A stretch of 59,743 bases of DNA from CAYUET01 sp964443875 (GTDB taxonomy: Bacteria; Auribacterota; JAFGBW01). The position numbers and the translations under genes were made by a program. Every line of letters begins with the position of its first letter. Position 1 is the first letter of the stretch. The DNA is taken from positions 1 through 59,743 of the forward strand of contig CAYUET010000015.1 in the NCBI GenBank assembly GCA_964443875.1, written 5' to 3'. The notes beneath the pieces were generated by a model. The model saw only the letters and a list, made by a program, of their open reading frames with translations, was not told where the DNA came from and made no database searches. Of the stretch, positions 51,496-59,049 are shown piece by piece.

Positions 51496-52647
51496 ATGAT
51501 CAACTTTTTTTCACAGGAAATCCAAAAAAGCAGAGAATGGCAGGATTGGCGCTGGCAAATGCAGCACCGGCTGACAAAAAGAGAGGATTTTGAACCGTTT
51601 TTAAAATTATCAGAAGATGAAATCGAAGGCTTGGAACATGCGGCCAACCATTTCAGTATTGCTGTGACCCCTTATGTGCTGTCCCTGATGGACCGTGAGA
51701 ATGCCGGTTGTCCGATCCGGAAACAGTTTATTCCTTCCGGAAAAGAGCAGTATGTTTCTCCTGTGGAAATGGAAGACCCCTGCGGAGAAGATCACTCCTC
51801 CCCGGTACCAGGCCTTGTACACCGCTATCCTGACAGGGTTCTGCTTCTGGCTTCGGATGTCTGCTCGGTTTACTGCCGTTATTGCACGCGTTCCAGGCTT
51901 GTGGGGCACAAAAGCGGGATGAAATTCAACGATCTTTTTGACCGGCAGCTGGACTATATCCGCAAGAATACCCAGATCCGTGATGTACTGGTTTCCGGAG
52001 GGGATCCTTTGCTTTTAAGCGATGAGAAGCTCGACTATATGCTGGGTAAAATCAGGGAAATTCCCCATATTCAGCTTTTAAGACTCGGCTCACGGGTCCC
52101 TATTGTGCTGCCTCAGAGAATAACGGACAGCCTGTGCAAAGTTCTGGAAAAATATCATCCCTTTTTCATGTCCCTGCATGTGAGCCATGCCAGGGAACTT
52201 ACCCCTGAAGTTAAAACGGCTGTAGATAAACTCTGCAGGGCCGGGATTCCTCTGGGCTCTCAAACCGTTTTGCTCAAGGGAATCAATGATTCTGCGGAAG
52301 TAATGAAGGAAATGCTTCAAAAACTGCTTACTTTCAGAATCAGACCCTATTATCTTTATCAGTGTGACCCGGTACAGGGGACGACTCATTTAAGAACCTC
52401 CATTGCCAAAGGCATGCAGATCCTCAGAAAACTTCGCGGATTCACTTCCGGCTATGCGATTCCCACTTATGTGGTGGATGCTCCGGGCGGTGGAGGGAAA
52501 ATTCCCATTGAGCCTGCCAACGTTGTTTCACAGAAAGACGGCTGTGTCCGTCTGCGCAACTGGGCCGGGAAAATCTATGAATACAGGGAAGAATCCTCTA
52601 AAAGCGTTAAGGTTGAAAAAGAGCTGGCGTTTTCCGGAAAGAATTAA
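51496..52647 (+). CDS. kamA: Lysine 2,3-aminomutase (KamA family)
   Basis: Radical SAM and PLP enzyme converting L-alpha-lysine to L-beta-lysine, 383 residues. The cluster motif is C123-x3-C127-x2-C130 (CSVYCRYC). The PLP lysine is Lys335 in DAPGGGGK, and the two aspartates that grip the substrate amine are Asp291 (YQCDPVQG) and Asp328 (VVDAPGG); the clostridial enzyme uses Lys337, Asp293 and Asp330, an exact offset of two. This supports true lysine activity rather than an EpmB-like role. beta-Lysine serves as an osmolyte, antibiotic building block or lysine-degradation intermediate. The ligase pair just upstream could use beta-lysine, but they are separated by 254 nt. Confidence 0.93.
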   Translation: MINFFSQEIQKSREWQDWRWQMQHRLTKREDFEPFLKLSEDEIEGLEHAANHFSIAVTPYVLSLMDRENAGCPIRKQFIPSGKEQYVSPVEMEDPCGEDHSSPVPGLVHRYPDRVLLLASDVCSVYCRYCTRSRLVGHKSGMKFNDLFDRQLDYIRKNTQIRDVLVSGGDPLLLSDEKLDYMLGKIREIPHIQLLRLGSRVPIVLPQRITDSLCKVLEKYHPFFMSLHVSHARELTPEVKTAVDKLCRAGIPLGSQTVLLKGINDSAEVMKEMLQKLLTFRIRPYYLYQCDPVQGTTHLRTSIAKGMQILRKLRGFTSGYAIPTYVVDAPGGGGKIPIEPANVVSQKDGCVRLRNWAGKIYEYREESSKSVKVEKELAFSGKN

Positions 52648-52740
52648 GGAGACATGATTTTCGATTCCCTATGATCCTAAAGTTTACCATTTTTGTTTTT
52701 AATCACTAGGGGTTTAATTCACCGCAGTCTACTGCGTCTT

Positions 52741-52832
52741 GTCATTTCGAGTTGAGCTAGAGAAGTGTATCCTTATAGATAGGCACATCCTTTGAACGTC
52801 ATTGCGAGGAGTTCCGCGACGAAGCAATCTCG
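52741..52832 (+). repeat. REP-like elements left of the GIY-YIG gene
   Basis: GTCATTTCGAGTTGAGCTAG at 52741 and GTCATTGCGAGGAG...GAAGCAATCTCG at 52798-52832 resemble the GTCATTGCGAGG...GAAGCAATCC palindromic repeats common in many bacterial genomes. Each occurs again in reverse orientation on the other side of the gene (see 53124-53215). Confidence 0.75.
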
Positions 52833-52870
52833 TAAAATAGTTCTTTACATTCCAGAATGTGTTCTAATAT

Positions 52871-53110
52871 TCATTCTATCTTTTTCTTCCTTGAATGCCT
52901 TTTAATCTGCTTTACACGGGCAATAGCAACCTGGATATTCTCAAATATCTCATCATAAATCCATTTTTTAACATTATATTTTATTGTAAATCCTTCAAGC
53001 AACCCTTGTCTATTCGGATGAATCTGTTTAATCCGATCACGGGTTACTCCTGCATCAATAAGCGTGTTGGATGGGTTAGTCATTAAATAAACATAACCTT
53101 GCTTGTTCAT
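52871..53110 (-). CDS. Degenerate GIY-YIG nuclease domain protein
   Basis: A 79-residue remnant of the UPF0213/YhbQ-like GIY-YIG family. MNKQGYVYLMTNPSN, then LLEGFTIKYNVKKWIYDEIFENIQVAIARVKQIK, match the family along most of its length. The second tyrosine motif YIGVT has become DAGVT, and the EKQIK glutamate has become Val (RVKQIK), so the nuclease is probably dead; the C-terminus also ends early. AAGGA lies 7 nt upstream of the ATG at 53110. The gene is enclosed between inverted copies of REP-like elements, a frequent arrangement for this family. Confidence 0.6.
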   Translation of the reverse strand: MNKQGYVYLMTNPSNTLIDAGVTRDRIKQIHPNRQGLLEGFTIKYNVKKWIYDEIFENIQVAIARVKQIKRHSRKKKIE

Positions 53111-53123
53111 GTCCGTTCCTTCG

Positions 53124-53215
53124 GGATTGCTTCGCAAAGCCTCGCAATGACAAAAAATACATATCATTACATTACACTAGAAATCTAGATTTCTCACATT
53201 CGTTCGGAATGACAG
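53124..53215 (-). repeat. REP-like elements right of the GIY-YIG gene
   Basis: GGATTGCTTCGCAAAGCC... at 53124-53151 is the reverse complement type of the element at 52798. ATTCGTTCGGAATGACAG at 53199-53216 mirrors the outer element at 52741. Between them is a perfect 16-bp palindrome AGAAATCTAGATTTCT at 53179-53194. The gene and its flanks thus form a nested inverted-repeat unit of roughly 470 bp. Confidence 0.75.
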
Positions 53216-53262
53216 TCAATACCCCGCAGCGAGCTCTGGTGTAGTTCATTCAAAAATTTTTT

Positions 53263-53291
53263 TTGACACAACCACCGGTTAATTTTATTAA
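53263..53291 (+). promoter_or_regulatory. Promoter of the ACP-radical SAM-KS-CLF operon
   Basis: A perfect TTGACA (53263-53268), a 17-nt spacer and TATTAA (53286-53291), 90 nt before the ACP ATG, which has GAGGAAG as a ribosome site. Confidence 0.55.
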
Positions 53292-53380
53292 AAATCGCTT
53301 CAATGGTATTTACAAAATAAATCCTTTGAGGCAGAATCTAAATAAATTAAAACCTTTTCATTTATATTAAGAGGAAGAAT

Positions 53381-53656
53381 ATGACTCAAGCAACACCGGC
53401 CTTAAAAACAGAAATCAAGGAATTGATTATTCAGACACTCAACATTGCAGACGTTAAACCCGAAGAAATCAAGGATGACCTTTCTCTTTTTGAGCCCGGA
53501 AATGCCCTTGAACTGGATTCAGTGGATGCGCTTGAAATTGTGATGGCTCTTCAGCGCAAGTATGGTGTAAAACTGGATGATCAGAATACCTCCCGCCAGG
53601 TTTTGAAATGCATTGACACCATGGCGGAATTTGTCGCTGCCAATAAAAAAGCATAG
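53381..53656 (+). CDS. Acyl carrier protein
   Basis: A 91-residue acyl carrier protein. The phosphopantetheine attachment site is the Ser in LELDSVDALE (family DSL/DSVE); helices before and after (IKELIIQTLNIADVKPEEI, ALEIVMALQRKYGVKL) have normal ACP spacing. It carries the growing acyl or polyketide chain as a thioester. The first gene of a four-gene operon with a radical SAM enzyme and two ketosynthase homologues, 9 nt before the next gene, so it is likely a dedicated carrier rather than the housekeeping AcpP. Good ribosome site. Confidence 0.92.
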   Translation: MTQATPALKTEIKELIIQTLNIADVKPEEIKDDLSLFEPGNALELDSVDALEIVMALQRKYGVKLDDQNTSRQVLKCIDTMAEFVAANKKA

Positions 53657-53665
53657 GCGGCCCCT

Positions 53666-54856
53666 ATGAATTTTCTGCTCGTTTATCCTAAATGGCCCAA
53701 ACTGGAGCACCAGACGGAATTTCATCTGCCTCCGCACGGTCCGGTGAATATGGCCGCGGCCATTCCTTCCTGGGTGAAGGTGACCTTTATTGATGAAAAT
53801 ATCGATACCGTTCCCTTTGATCAACGCTGGGATTTTGTCGGTATATCGACCATGCTTACCTCTCAGCTTCCAAGGGCCTTTGAAATTGCGAAACAATTCA
53901 AGGAACAGGGAGTGGAGGTTATTTTCGGCGGGATTTCCACCATGCTTCATTCCGAAGAAGTGGCAAAATACGCCACCAGCATGTTTTTGGGAGAAGCGGA
54001 AGGCCGACTGGAACAGGTGTTTGAAGATAAGAAGAATGATGTCTTGAAAAGTGTTTATAACTACATGAATCAGTTTCCGGCTATTGAAACCGTGGGCCCT
54101 GCAAGGCGCTCCATTCTGGATTATAAAAAATATGAGTACAAGGGAATGCGCATGGTGGATCTTTTTCATGCCTCGCGCGGCTGCCGTTTCAACTGCTTTC
54201 CGTGCTGCACGGCTTTTCTGGGCGGAAGACAGTTCAGGCCCCGTCCCATGCACCGGATTGAAGAGGAGCTGGCCCGGATCGATAACGACAAACTTTTTGT
54301 GGTGGACAACAGCCTTGCCCAGGACAAGGAATGGGAAAAAGAACTTTTTAAAACCATGATCCCTTTTAAAAAGAGATGGTGCTGCCATCCGATTCAGGAT
54401 GATGATGAGGTCCTTGATCTGGCGGCCCAGGCCGGAGCCTGGTATGTGTATCAGGCGATTTTTGATACCTCGGACTATATCCGAAACCGGGTCAAGCGTT
54501 ACCAGAGCTACGGCATAGGCGTGGAAGGGACCATTATTCTGGGAACCGATGATCAGGATGAGGACTACATCAAGAGACTGGTGGATTTTCTTCTGGAAAT
54601 CAATCTGGATTTGGCGGAGTTTACGGTTCTGACCCCCTTTGCCCACACCCCTATCCGTGAGCAGCTGGAAAAGGAAGGACGTATTCTTTCGAATAACCTT
54701 CTGGATTACAATGCAGGCAAGGTGGTCTTTCAGCCCAAAAAAATGACTCCGGACAAGCTTCAGGAAATGTATCATTATGCCTGGGACACCTTTTACAAGG
54801 ACGAACCCCAGCGTTATAAAATGTTCAAACTTTTTAAAAAAATTCTTAAGAGCTAG
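53666..54856 (+). CDS. B12-binding-type radical SAM enzyme of the ACP/ketosynthase operon
   Basis: A 396-residue enzyme. The N-terminal 140 residues are Rossmann-like (LLVYPKWPKLEHQTEFHLPPHGPVNMAAAIP; VEVIFGGISTMLHSEEVAKYA; FLGEAEG), like the B12-binding region of the BchE/P-methylase class. The cluster motif is GCRFNCFPCC (C-x3-C-x2-C, plus one extra Cys). Later motifs GVEGTIILGTDDQDEDYI and FTVLTPFAHTPIREQLE are standard for the class. By family knowledge it would perform a radical methylation, cyclisation or C-C bond change, here presumably on an ACP-bound or free acyl chain made by the adjacent ketosynthases. It is flanked tightly (9 nt and 5 nt). Confidence 0.88.
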   Translation: MNFLLVYPKWPKLEHQTEFHLPPHGPVNMAAAIPSWVKVTFIDENIDTVPFDQRWDFVGISTMLTSQLPRAFEIAKQFKEQGVEVIFGGISTMLHSEEVAKYATSMFLGEAEGRLEQVFEDKKNDVLKSVYNYMNQFPAIETVGPARRSILDYKKYEYKGMRMVDLFHASRGCRFNCFPCCTAFLGGRQFRPRPMHRIEEELARIDNDKLFVVDNSLAQDKEWEKELFKTMIPFKKRWCCHPIQDDDEVLDLAAQAGAWYVYQAIFDTSDYIRNRVKRYQSYGIGVEGTIILGTDDQDEDYIKRLVDFLLEINLDLAEFTVLTPFAHTPIREQLEKEGRILSNNLLDYNAGKVVFQPKKMTPDKLQEMYHYAWDTFYKDEPQRYKMFKLFKKILKS

Positions 54857-54861
54857 TTTCC

Positions 54862-56082
54862 TTGCGCTCTTCAAAGCCCCCCAAGGAAGTCTGGATTACC
54901 GGTATGGGAGCTGTTTCCGCTCTGGGAAGAGGAGTCCGGGCCCAGTATCAGGAAGCCTTCAAAGAGCAAAGCGGTATTCGTGAGTATTCTTTTTTTGAAG
55001 GCAAAAATCCTGACCCTGTTCTGTGTGGAATGATTTCTAAGGACGCTTTTCCGTCTTCCCTTCATGAAACAAAAGCCAACCGGGCCAATCTTCTTCTGGA
55101 AGCCGCCTTTGATGAGGCCTTTACCCAAAGCAGGGGTAAAAAAGGGATGCAGGGAGATATTGTGATCGGAACAACTCTGGGGAATATGTACGGAGCAAGC
55201 ACCTATTATGAGCAGATCAAAAAGGGGTCTCCCGGATTGCTTTCACTGGTCAAAGGATTTTTATCTTCCTCTCCCGCAGATCATATTTCCTGCTGCTACA
55301 GAATTTCAGGGAATTGCTGGACAGTTTCTTCAGCCTGTGCTTCCGGGGCTTCAGCCATAGGGATAGGCATGCGGCGTATTCAACAGGGACTTGCTTCGAG
55401 GGTTTTTGCCGGGGGAGTGGATGCGCTTTCCCCTTTTGTTGTGGCAGGATTTCATTCCCTTAAACTCCTTTCCAGAAGAGTCTGCCGTCCTTTTGATGCC
55501 TCCCGGGACGGCCTTAATCCGGGGGAAGGGGCTGCCATCCTTGTGCTGGAATCTCCTGAAGAAGCCCTGAAACGGGGGGCAGAACCTCTTGCCGTGCTTT
55601 CAGGCTTTGGTGAGGCCCTCGAGGCCTATCATCCTACCCGTTCCCATCCTGAAGGAAGGGGAATCTGCAATGCCGTTCAAAAGATATTTAAAAATACAGG
55701 CGTTCACCTTGAAGACATCGACCATATCCATTGCCACGGAACAGCGACTTTTTTTAATGACAGCTCTGAATATCAGGCATTCAAAACTCTTTTTGGAAAG
55801 CGGCTCTCTTCCGTTCCCGTGGTTTCAACGAAATCCCTGACCGGGCATACGTTCGGAGGGGCAGGAGCTCTGGCGTCGGTATTTGCCATTTTATCTTTGC
55901 AAAATCAATGGATTCCTCCAACGCTTTTTCATGAATATCCGGACCCGGCTTTTGAAGGGCTGCAGGTTTCATGTCATAACAGGAATCAGTTCCCTCTCCG
56001 GCATGTCCTTGTTTCTGCAATGGGATTTGGAGGTGAAGTTTCGGCCCTGCTTTACCGGGCAAAGGAGAGTAAAAATTTATGA
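54862..56082 (+). CDS. Beta-ketoacyl-ACP synthase II-type ketosynthase
   Basis: A 406-residue condensing enzyme of the FabF/type II polyketide KS class. The catalytic triad is complete: nucleophile Cys159 in SSACASGASA, His292 in HCHGTAT and His329 in KSLTGHTFGGAGA with Lys324 before it. The start resembles VWITGMGAVSALG of FabF. It decarboxylates malonyl-ACP and condenses it with an acyl chain. The initiation codon is apparently TTG (54862), 5 nt after the radical SAM stop. The following gene, an inactive homologue, overlaps by 4 nt, so the two probably form a KS-alpha/KS-beta heterodimer. Confidence 0.93.
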   Translation: MRSSKPPKEVWITGMGAVSALGRGVRAQYQEAFKEQSGIREYSFFEGKNPDPVLCGMISKDAFPSSLHETKANRANLLLEAAFDEAFTQSRGKKGMQGDIVIGTTLGNMYGASTYYEQIKKGSPGLLSLVKGFLSSSPADHISCCYRISGNCWTVSSACASGASAIGIGMRRIQQGLASRVFAGGVDALSPFVVAGFHSLKLLSRRVCRPFDASRDGLNPGEGAAILVLESPEEALKRGAEPLAVLSGFGEALEAYHPTRSHPEGRGICNAVQKIFKNTGVHLEDIDHIHCHGTATFFNDSSEYQAFKTLFGKRLSSVPVVSTKSLTGHTFGGAGALASVFAILSLQNQWIPPTLFHEYPDPAFEGLQVSCHNRNQFPLRHVLVSAMGFGGEVSALLYRAKESKNL

Positions 56083-57134
56083 ATCCTGTTTCTATAAGCG
56101 GTATTGGAATTTTAACGCCTCTTTTGAATCAGCCTGAGGATATTTTATCCTTGGCAGAAAAAGGTTTTCCTTTTCCGGGATCTGAAATTTCAGGAGTGAT
56201 TTCAATCCCCGGAATCGACCCCAAAGAAATCCGCCAGATGTCGAAACTCACCCGCATGGCCCTTTATAGCGCGGTTGCTGCTAGGGGGAGGAATGCGGAG
56301 CTCTCTGCCGAAACAGGGATCTATTTTGGAATCACCCATGGTTCCACTTCGTATCTGAAAAAATTCCATGATTATCTTTTTGATTACGGACCTGATCTGG
56401 CAAGTCCACTCATGTTTTCAGCCGGGGTTTCCAATGCCCCGCTTTCAGCCATTTCCTCTCTTCTTAAGATACAGGACGGAGGCATGACTTATGTCGGAGT
56501 GGAACATACCGGTCTCGATGTACTCAATGAGGCGGCCTCCTCCATTGCTCACGGCCTCCATGATACGGTTCTTGCAGGTGCTGCGGAGGAATATTCAGAT
56601 GTTGTGGAAGGCGTTTATCAGAAAATGGGATGTTATTCGGAGATTAAACCTCAGTATCTTCCCTGTCCTTCCACACAAAGAAAAATGAAAGGTTCCTTCA
56701 GAATCTCTGAGGCCAGTCTTTTTTTTAAGCTGGAAAAATCTCCGGGTAAAACTTCTGAACCTGATGTTTATTATTCCCCATTGGATGATGCCCCGGAGTT
56801 TGAACCGGATCTGGTTATTTCCTCTGCCGGAGGTTTTCTTGCAGATCGGCATGCGCTCAGAGTTTTAAAAGCCATTTTTTCAAAATTTAAAAATCCGAAG
56901 CCCCTGCTTTTTTCAAAACCCTTATTCGGAGAAAATTTTGCTCCCGGCTCTTTAATTCCTGTTTTTATGGCCTGCTCCATTTTCAGGCATCACATCGTTT
57001 TTCCCTTTTATCCTGCTCATCCCGCGATTTCCAAGTTTTCAGAGTCTTATTCCCCTGAAAAGGTAAGGAAAATTCTTGTTCTAAGCACCGGACAGGACGG
57101 GATCGTTAAAAAAGGCGCGGTTTTTCTGGACTAA
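56079..57134 (+). CDS. Ketosynthase homologue without catalytic residues, chain-length-factor-like
   Basis: A 351-residue thiolase-fold protein beginning SGIGILTP, as ketosynthases do. Where the partner has Cys159 (ACASG), this protein has Glu142 (VEHTG); the HCHGTAT histidine region reads VISSAGGFLADRH and the KSLTGHT lysine/histidine box reads KPLFGEN, so all catalytic histidines are lost. That pattern equals KS-beta/chain-length factors of type II polyketide synthases, where Cys is usually Gln. The ATG overlaps the KS stop (ATGA), which favours a stoichiometric heterodimer. It is shorter than the partner by 55 residues. The stop codon abuts a dispersed repeat. Confidence 0.85.
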   Translation: MNPVSISGIGILTPLLNQPEDILSLAEKGFPFPGSEISGVISIPGIDPKEIRQMSKLTRMALYSAVAARGRNAELSAETGIYFGITHGSTSYLKKFHDYLFDYGPDLASPLMFSAGVSNAPLSAISSLLKIQDGGMTYVGVEHTGLDVLNEAASSIAHGLHDTVLAGAAEEYSDVVEGVYQKMGCYSEIKPQYLPCPSTQRKMKGSFRISEASLFFKLEKSPGKTSEPDVYYSPLDDAPEFEPDLVISSAGGFLADRHALRVLKAIFSKFKNPKPLLFSKPLFGENFAPGSLIPVFMACSIFRHHIVFPFYPAHPAISKFSESYSPEKVRKILVLSTGQDGIVKKGAVFLD

Positions 57135-57347
57135 GCCGAATTTTGCGCGTAAGCGACAAATATTCGGGATGTAACGCCTGTTTGACCCAGTCAAAACAGT
57201 CTTACGCAGACAAAAGGTTTTTTTTGGCTGAATACGAGATTGGGTACAATTTGTACCCAAAGATTGAAGTCAATAGGACGGCTGGAAGGATGGATTTATT
57301 AGGGTTCGAATGGATTTCTTCTGATTTTTCATACAATATGCGGGCTA
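57135..57347 (+). repeat. Dispersed structured repeat, copy B
   Basis: Homologous to 11059-11273 over its entire length. The third hairpin is perfect here: GGGTACAATTTGTACCC (17 nt with a one-base centre). It begins directly after the preceding stop codon TAA (57132-57134), with GCCGAATTTTGCGCG instead of CCCGAATT. The remaining intergenic sequence to 57400 has no clear signal. Confidence 0.88.
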
Positions 57348-57400
57348 AACCTTCTGTTTTCCTGCTTGATTTTAATTCAAAAATATTGAATTCTTAGCCT

Positions 57401-58024
57401 ATGAGAGCATTCCTTCATCGTCTGCAGCGCAATTTGAAAGCCCGCTTGCTTATGGGAATTATCATTCTCATTCCCGTCGGGGTCACTGTATTTCTTTTAA
57501 AGTTCATTTTAAAATTTGTCTATAAACTGTCCAAGGGAATGATTCCTTCAGCCCTTTTTACCGGGGCTATTCCGGATTATGCGATCATGACTCTTTCCTT
57601 CATTCTGATTTTTTTATTTGTCTACCTTGTAGGTTCGCTGGGAAGTCATTATGCCGGGAAACAGATCATTGCCTTCTGGGAAAAGATTTTCTTAAGCATC
57701 CCGCTGGTCAAATCGATTTATAATGCCTCCAAACAGCTGGTGACCACGCTTTCATTAACCTCCAACCAGCAATTCAAATCGGTCTGTTTTGTGGAATTCC
57801 CGGCTCACGGAGGTTATGTCATTGGTTTCATTACCGGAACAATAAAAGGGACGGAGGAGAAGCTTCTTTATAAAGTTTTCATTCCCACAACTCCGAATCC
57901 CACTTCAGGCTTTATGATTTTTTTCCCTTCCGAAAAGGTCATCCTTTCGGATATGAGTGTGGAGAAAGCCCTTCAGACCGTCATTTCCGGAGGGATAGTC
58001 TCCCCGCCTGAGATTCAGCTCTGA
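57401..58024 (+). CDS. DUF502 family membrane protein
   Basis: A 207-residue DUF502 protein: two membrane helices (about 15-36, LLMGIIILIPVGVTVFLLKFIL, and about 58-83, AIMTLSFILIFLFVYLVGSLG), then the conserved cytosolic beta domain with IPLVKSIYNASKQL, VCFVEFPAHGGYVIGFITG, VFIPTTPNPTSGFMIFFPSEKVI and MSVEKALQTVISGG. The function is unknown; members occur widely in bacteria and plants (LCV-like membrane organisation proteins). No ribosome site is obvious before the ATG. The gene stands alone. Confidence 0.94.
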   Translation: MRAFLHRLQRNLKARLLMGIIILIPVGVTVFLLKFILKFVYKLSKGMIPSALFTGAIPDYAIMTLSFILIFLFVYLVGSLGSHYAGKQIIAFWEKIFLSIPLVKSIYNASKQLVTTLSLTSNQQFKSVCFVEFPAHGGYVIGFITGTIKGTEEKLLYKVFIPTTPNPTSGFMIFFPSEKVILSDMSVEKALQTVISGGIVSPPEIQL

Positions 58025-58416
58025 CTTTTTTCGGGGCATATCATTTCTAACGAATTTAGAAATATAGACATCCAGGTTTTTCGTGTTAAAAAAAAATTAT
58101 TTTCTATTTGCTATTTATATAGATATATGCGAATATTTTGGCCAGTATTACCAATACTGTCAAACTGAAGTAGTGAAGATTCCGGTACGAATCGGTTGGC
58201 GGACTTGGTTTTTAGGAATTTAAAACCGGAAAAGGATTTTGGGATCTACCCCGAAACGAATCAATAAAAGAGCAGAATTTTTAAAGTTGGATTTTTTTTC
58301 TTATTATCCCATTTATCAAGCTAATTAATCTCAAAAGAATTATAAATTTATACAACCACTGTGTTCAGACGTTCTACTGCAACACAGGAACATCAAAAAA
58401 AGGAGATCATAGAACA
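58025..58416 (+). other. AT-rich leader region of the RRM protein gene
   Basis: About 390 nt without a gene. It contains a hairpin CAGTATT-ACC-AATACTG (58143-58159), a region TTCCGGTACGAATCGGTTGG that could also fold, and poly-T/A stretches. A long leader before an RNA-binding protein gene would suit cold or autoregulatory control, as for other RRM or cold-shock genes; no promoter is clear enough to call. Confidence 0.35.
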
Positions 58417-58725
58417 ATGAAAAAAATATACGTAGGCAATTTACCTTTCAGTGCAACTGAAGACGAAATTCGTGACCTTTTCGGCGCCCATGGCGAAGTA
58501 AAGTCCGTAAAACTCATCAACCACAGAGACACAGGAAAACCAAGAGGTTTTGGTTTTGTTGAAATGGAAGATGCACCTGCTATCAGCGCCATCGAAGCTT
58601 TAAACGGCAAAGAAATGGGCGGAAGAGCTCTTAAAATCAATGAAGCCAGAGAACCGGAACAGAGAGAAAGAAGCTTCAGACCTCGCTTCAACTCCAGAGA
58701 AGGCGCTGGCAGAGGAAGAATGTAA
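58417..58725 (+). CDS. RRM-domain RNA-binding protein
   Basis: A 102-residue protein of one RNA recognition motif plus a short basic tail. RNP2 is KIYVGNL (residues 3-9) and RNP1 is KPRGFGFVEM; the rest of the beta-alpha-beta-beta-alpha-beta core is regular (TEDEIRDLFGAHGEVKSVKLI; AISAIEALNGKEMGGRALKI). The tail is Arg/Gly-rich (RSFRPRFNSREGAGRGRM). Bacterial RRM proteins of this size bind single-stranded RNA and are often induced by cold. A strong GGAG ribosome site lies 11 nt upstream, and codon use is strikingly adenine-rich (GAA, AAA), suggesting high expression. A hairpin follows the gene. Confidence 0.94.
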   Translation: MKKIYVGNLPFSATEDEIRDLFGAHGEVKSVKLINHRDTGKPRGFGFVEMEDAPAISAIEALNGKEMGGRALKINEAREPEQRERSFRPRFNSREGAGRGRM

Positions 58726-58801
58726 ACCCATTCGACTCTTTGAATTTGTCCCTTAAGCTTTTGCTTATGGGATGAATTTTACTGTTTCATAAAACTGTTT
58801 T

Positions 58802-58847
58802 TGTGAAGAAGGTATTAGGGGGGATAACCTGAGGTATCTTCTTCACA
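58802..58847 (+). terminator. Hairpin downstream of the RRM gene, possible terminator
   Basis: Arms TGTGAAGAAG (58802-58811) and CTTCTTCACA (58838-58847), a perfect 10-bp stem with a 26-nt loop. No T tract follows, so it may instead protect the mRNA 3' end. Confidence 0.45.
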
Positions 58848-58858
58848 GGGCATGTTGA

Positions 58859-58930
58859 TGAGACCTGATTTTTGTGAGCGAAAGCGAAAAAAAATTTTAG
58901 TCAAATTTATTCCCTTCAGGGGTTTTATTC
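58859..58930 (+). repeat. Two-hairpin intergenic repeat, diverged copy 3
   Basis: Same order as at 8032: GAGACCTGATT, a hairpin here closed by GAAA (AGCGAAAGCG), TTTTAGTCAAATTTAT, then CCCTTCAGGGG as hairpin 2. Sequence is diverged, structure kept. The rest of 58726-59049 has no reading frame of note. Confidence 0.6.
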
Positions 58931-59049
58931 TAAACCCTTAAATTTTTTAAGAATAAGAATCTGTTCAGCAATCGTTTTATCATTTTTTTGATCTCATTGG
59001 CCTTAATCGTTCACAGTGAGCTTTGGGGTGTGATTTCGGGATGAGCTAA

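Noticed and set aside
53129..53167. An N-terminal extension (CHCEALRSN...) of the GIY-YIG protein
   Set aside because: It is a translation of the REP-like repeat; the proper ATG at 53110 has its own ribosome site.
53519..54874. A 451-codon reverse-strand frame opposite the radical SAM gene
   Set aside because: It is a shadow of the strongly supported forward genes (53666-54856), low in complexity and without family motifs.
57143..57397. An 84-codon open frame between the CLF-like gene and DUF502
   Set aside because: It lies inside dispersed repeat copy B; the frame is not preserved in copies A and C, and there is no ribosome site.
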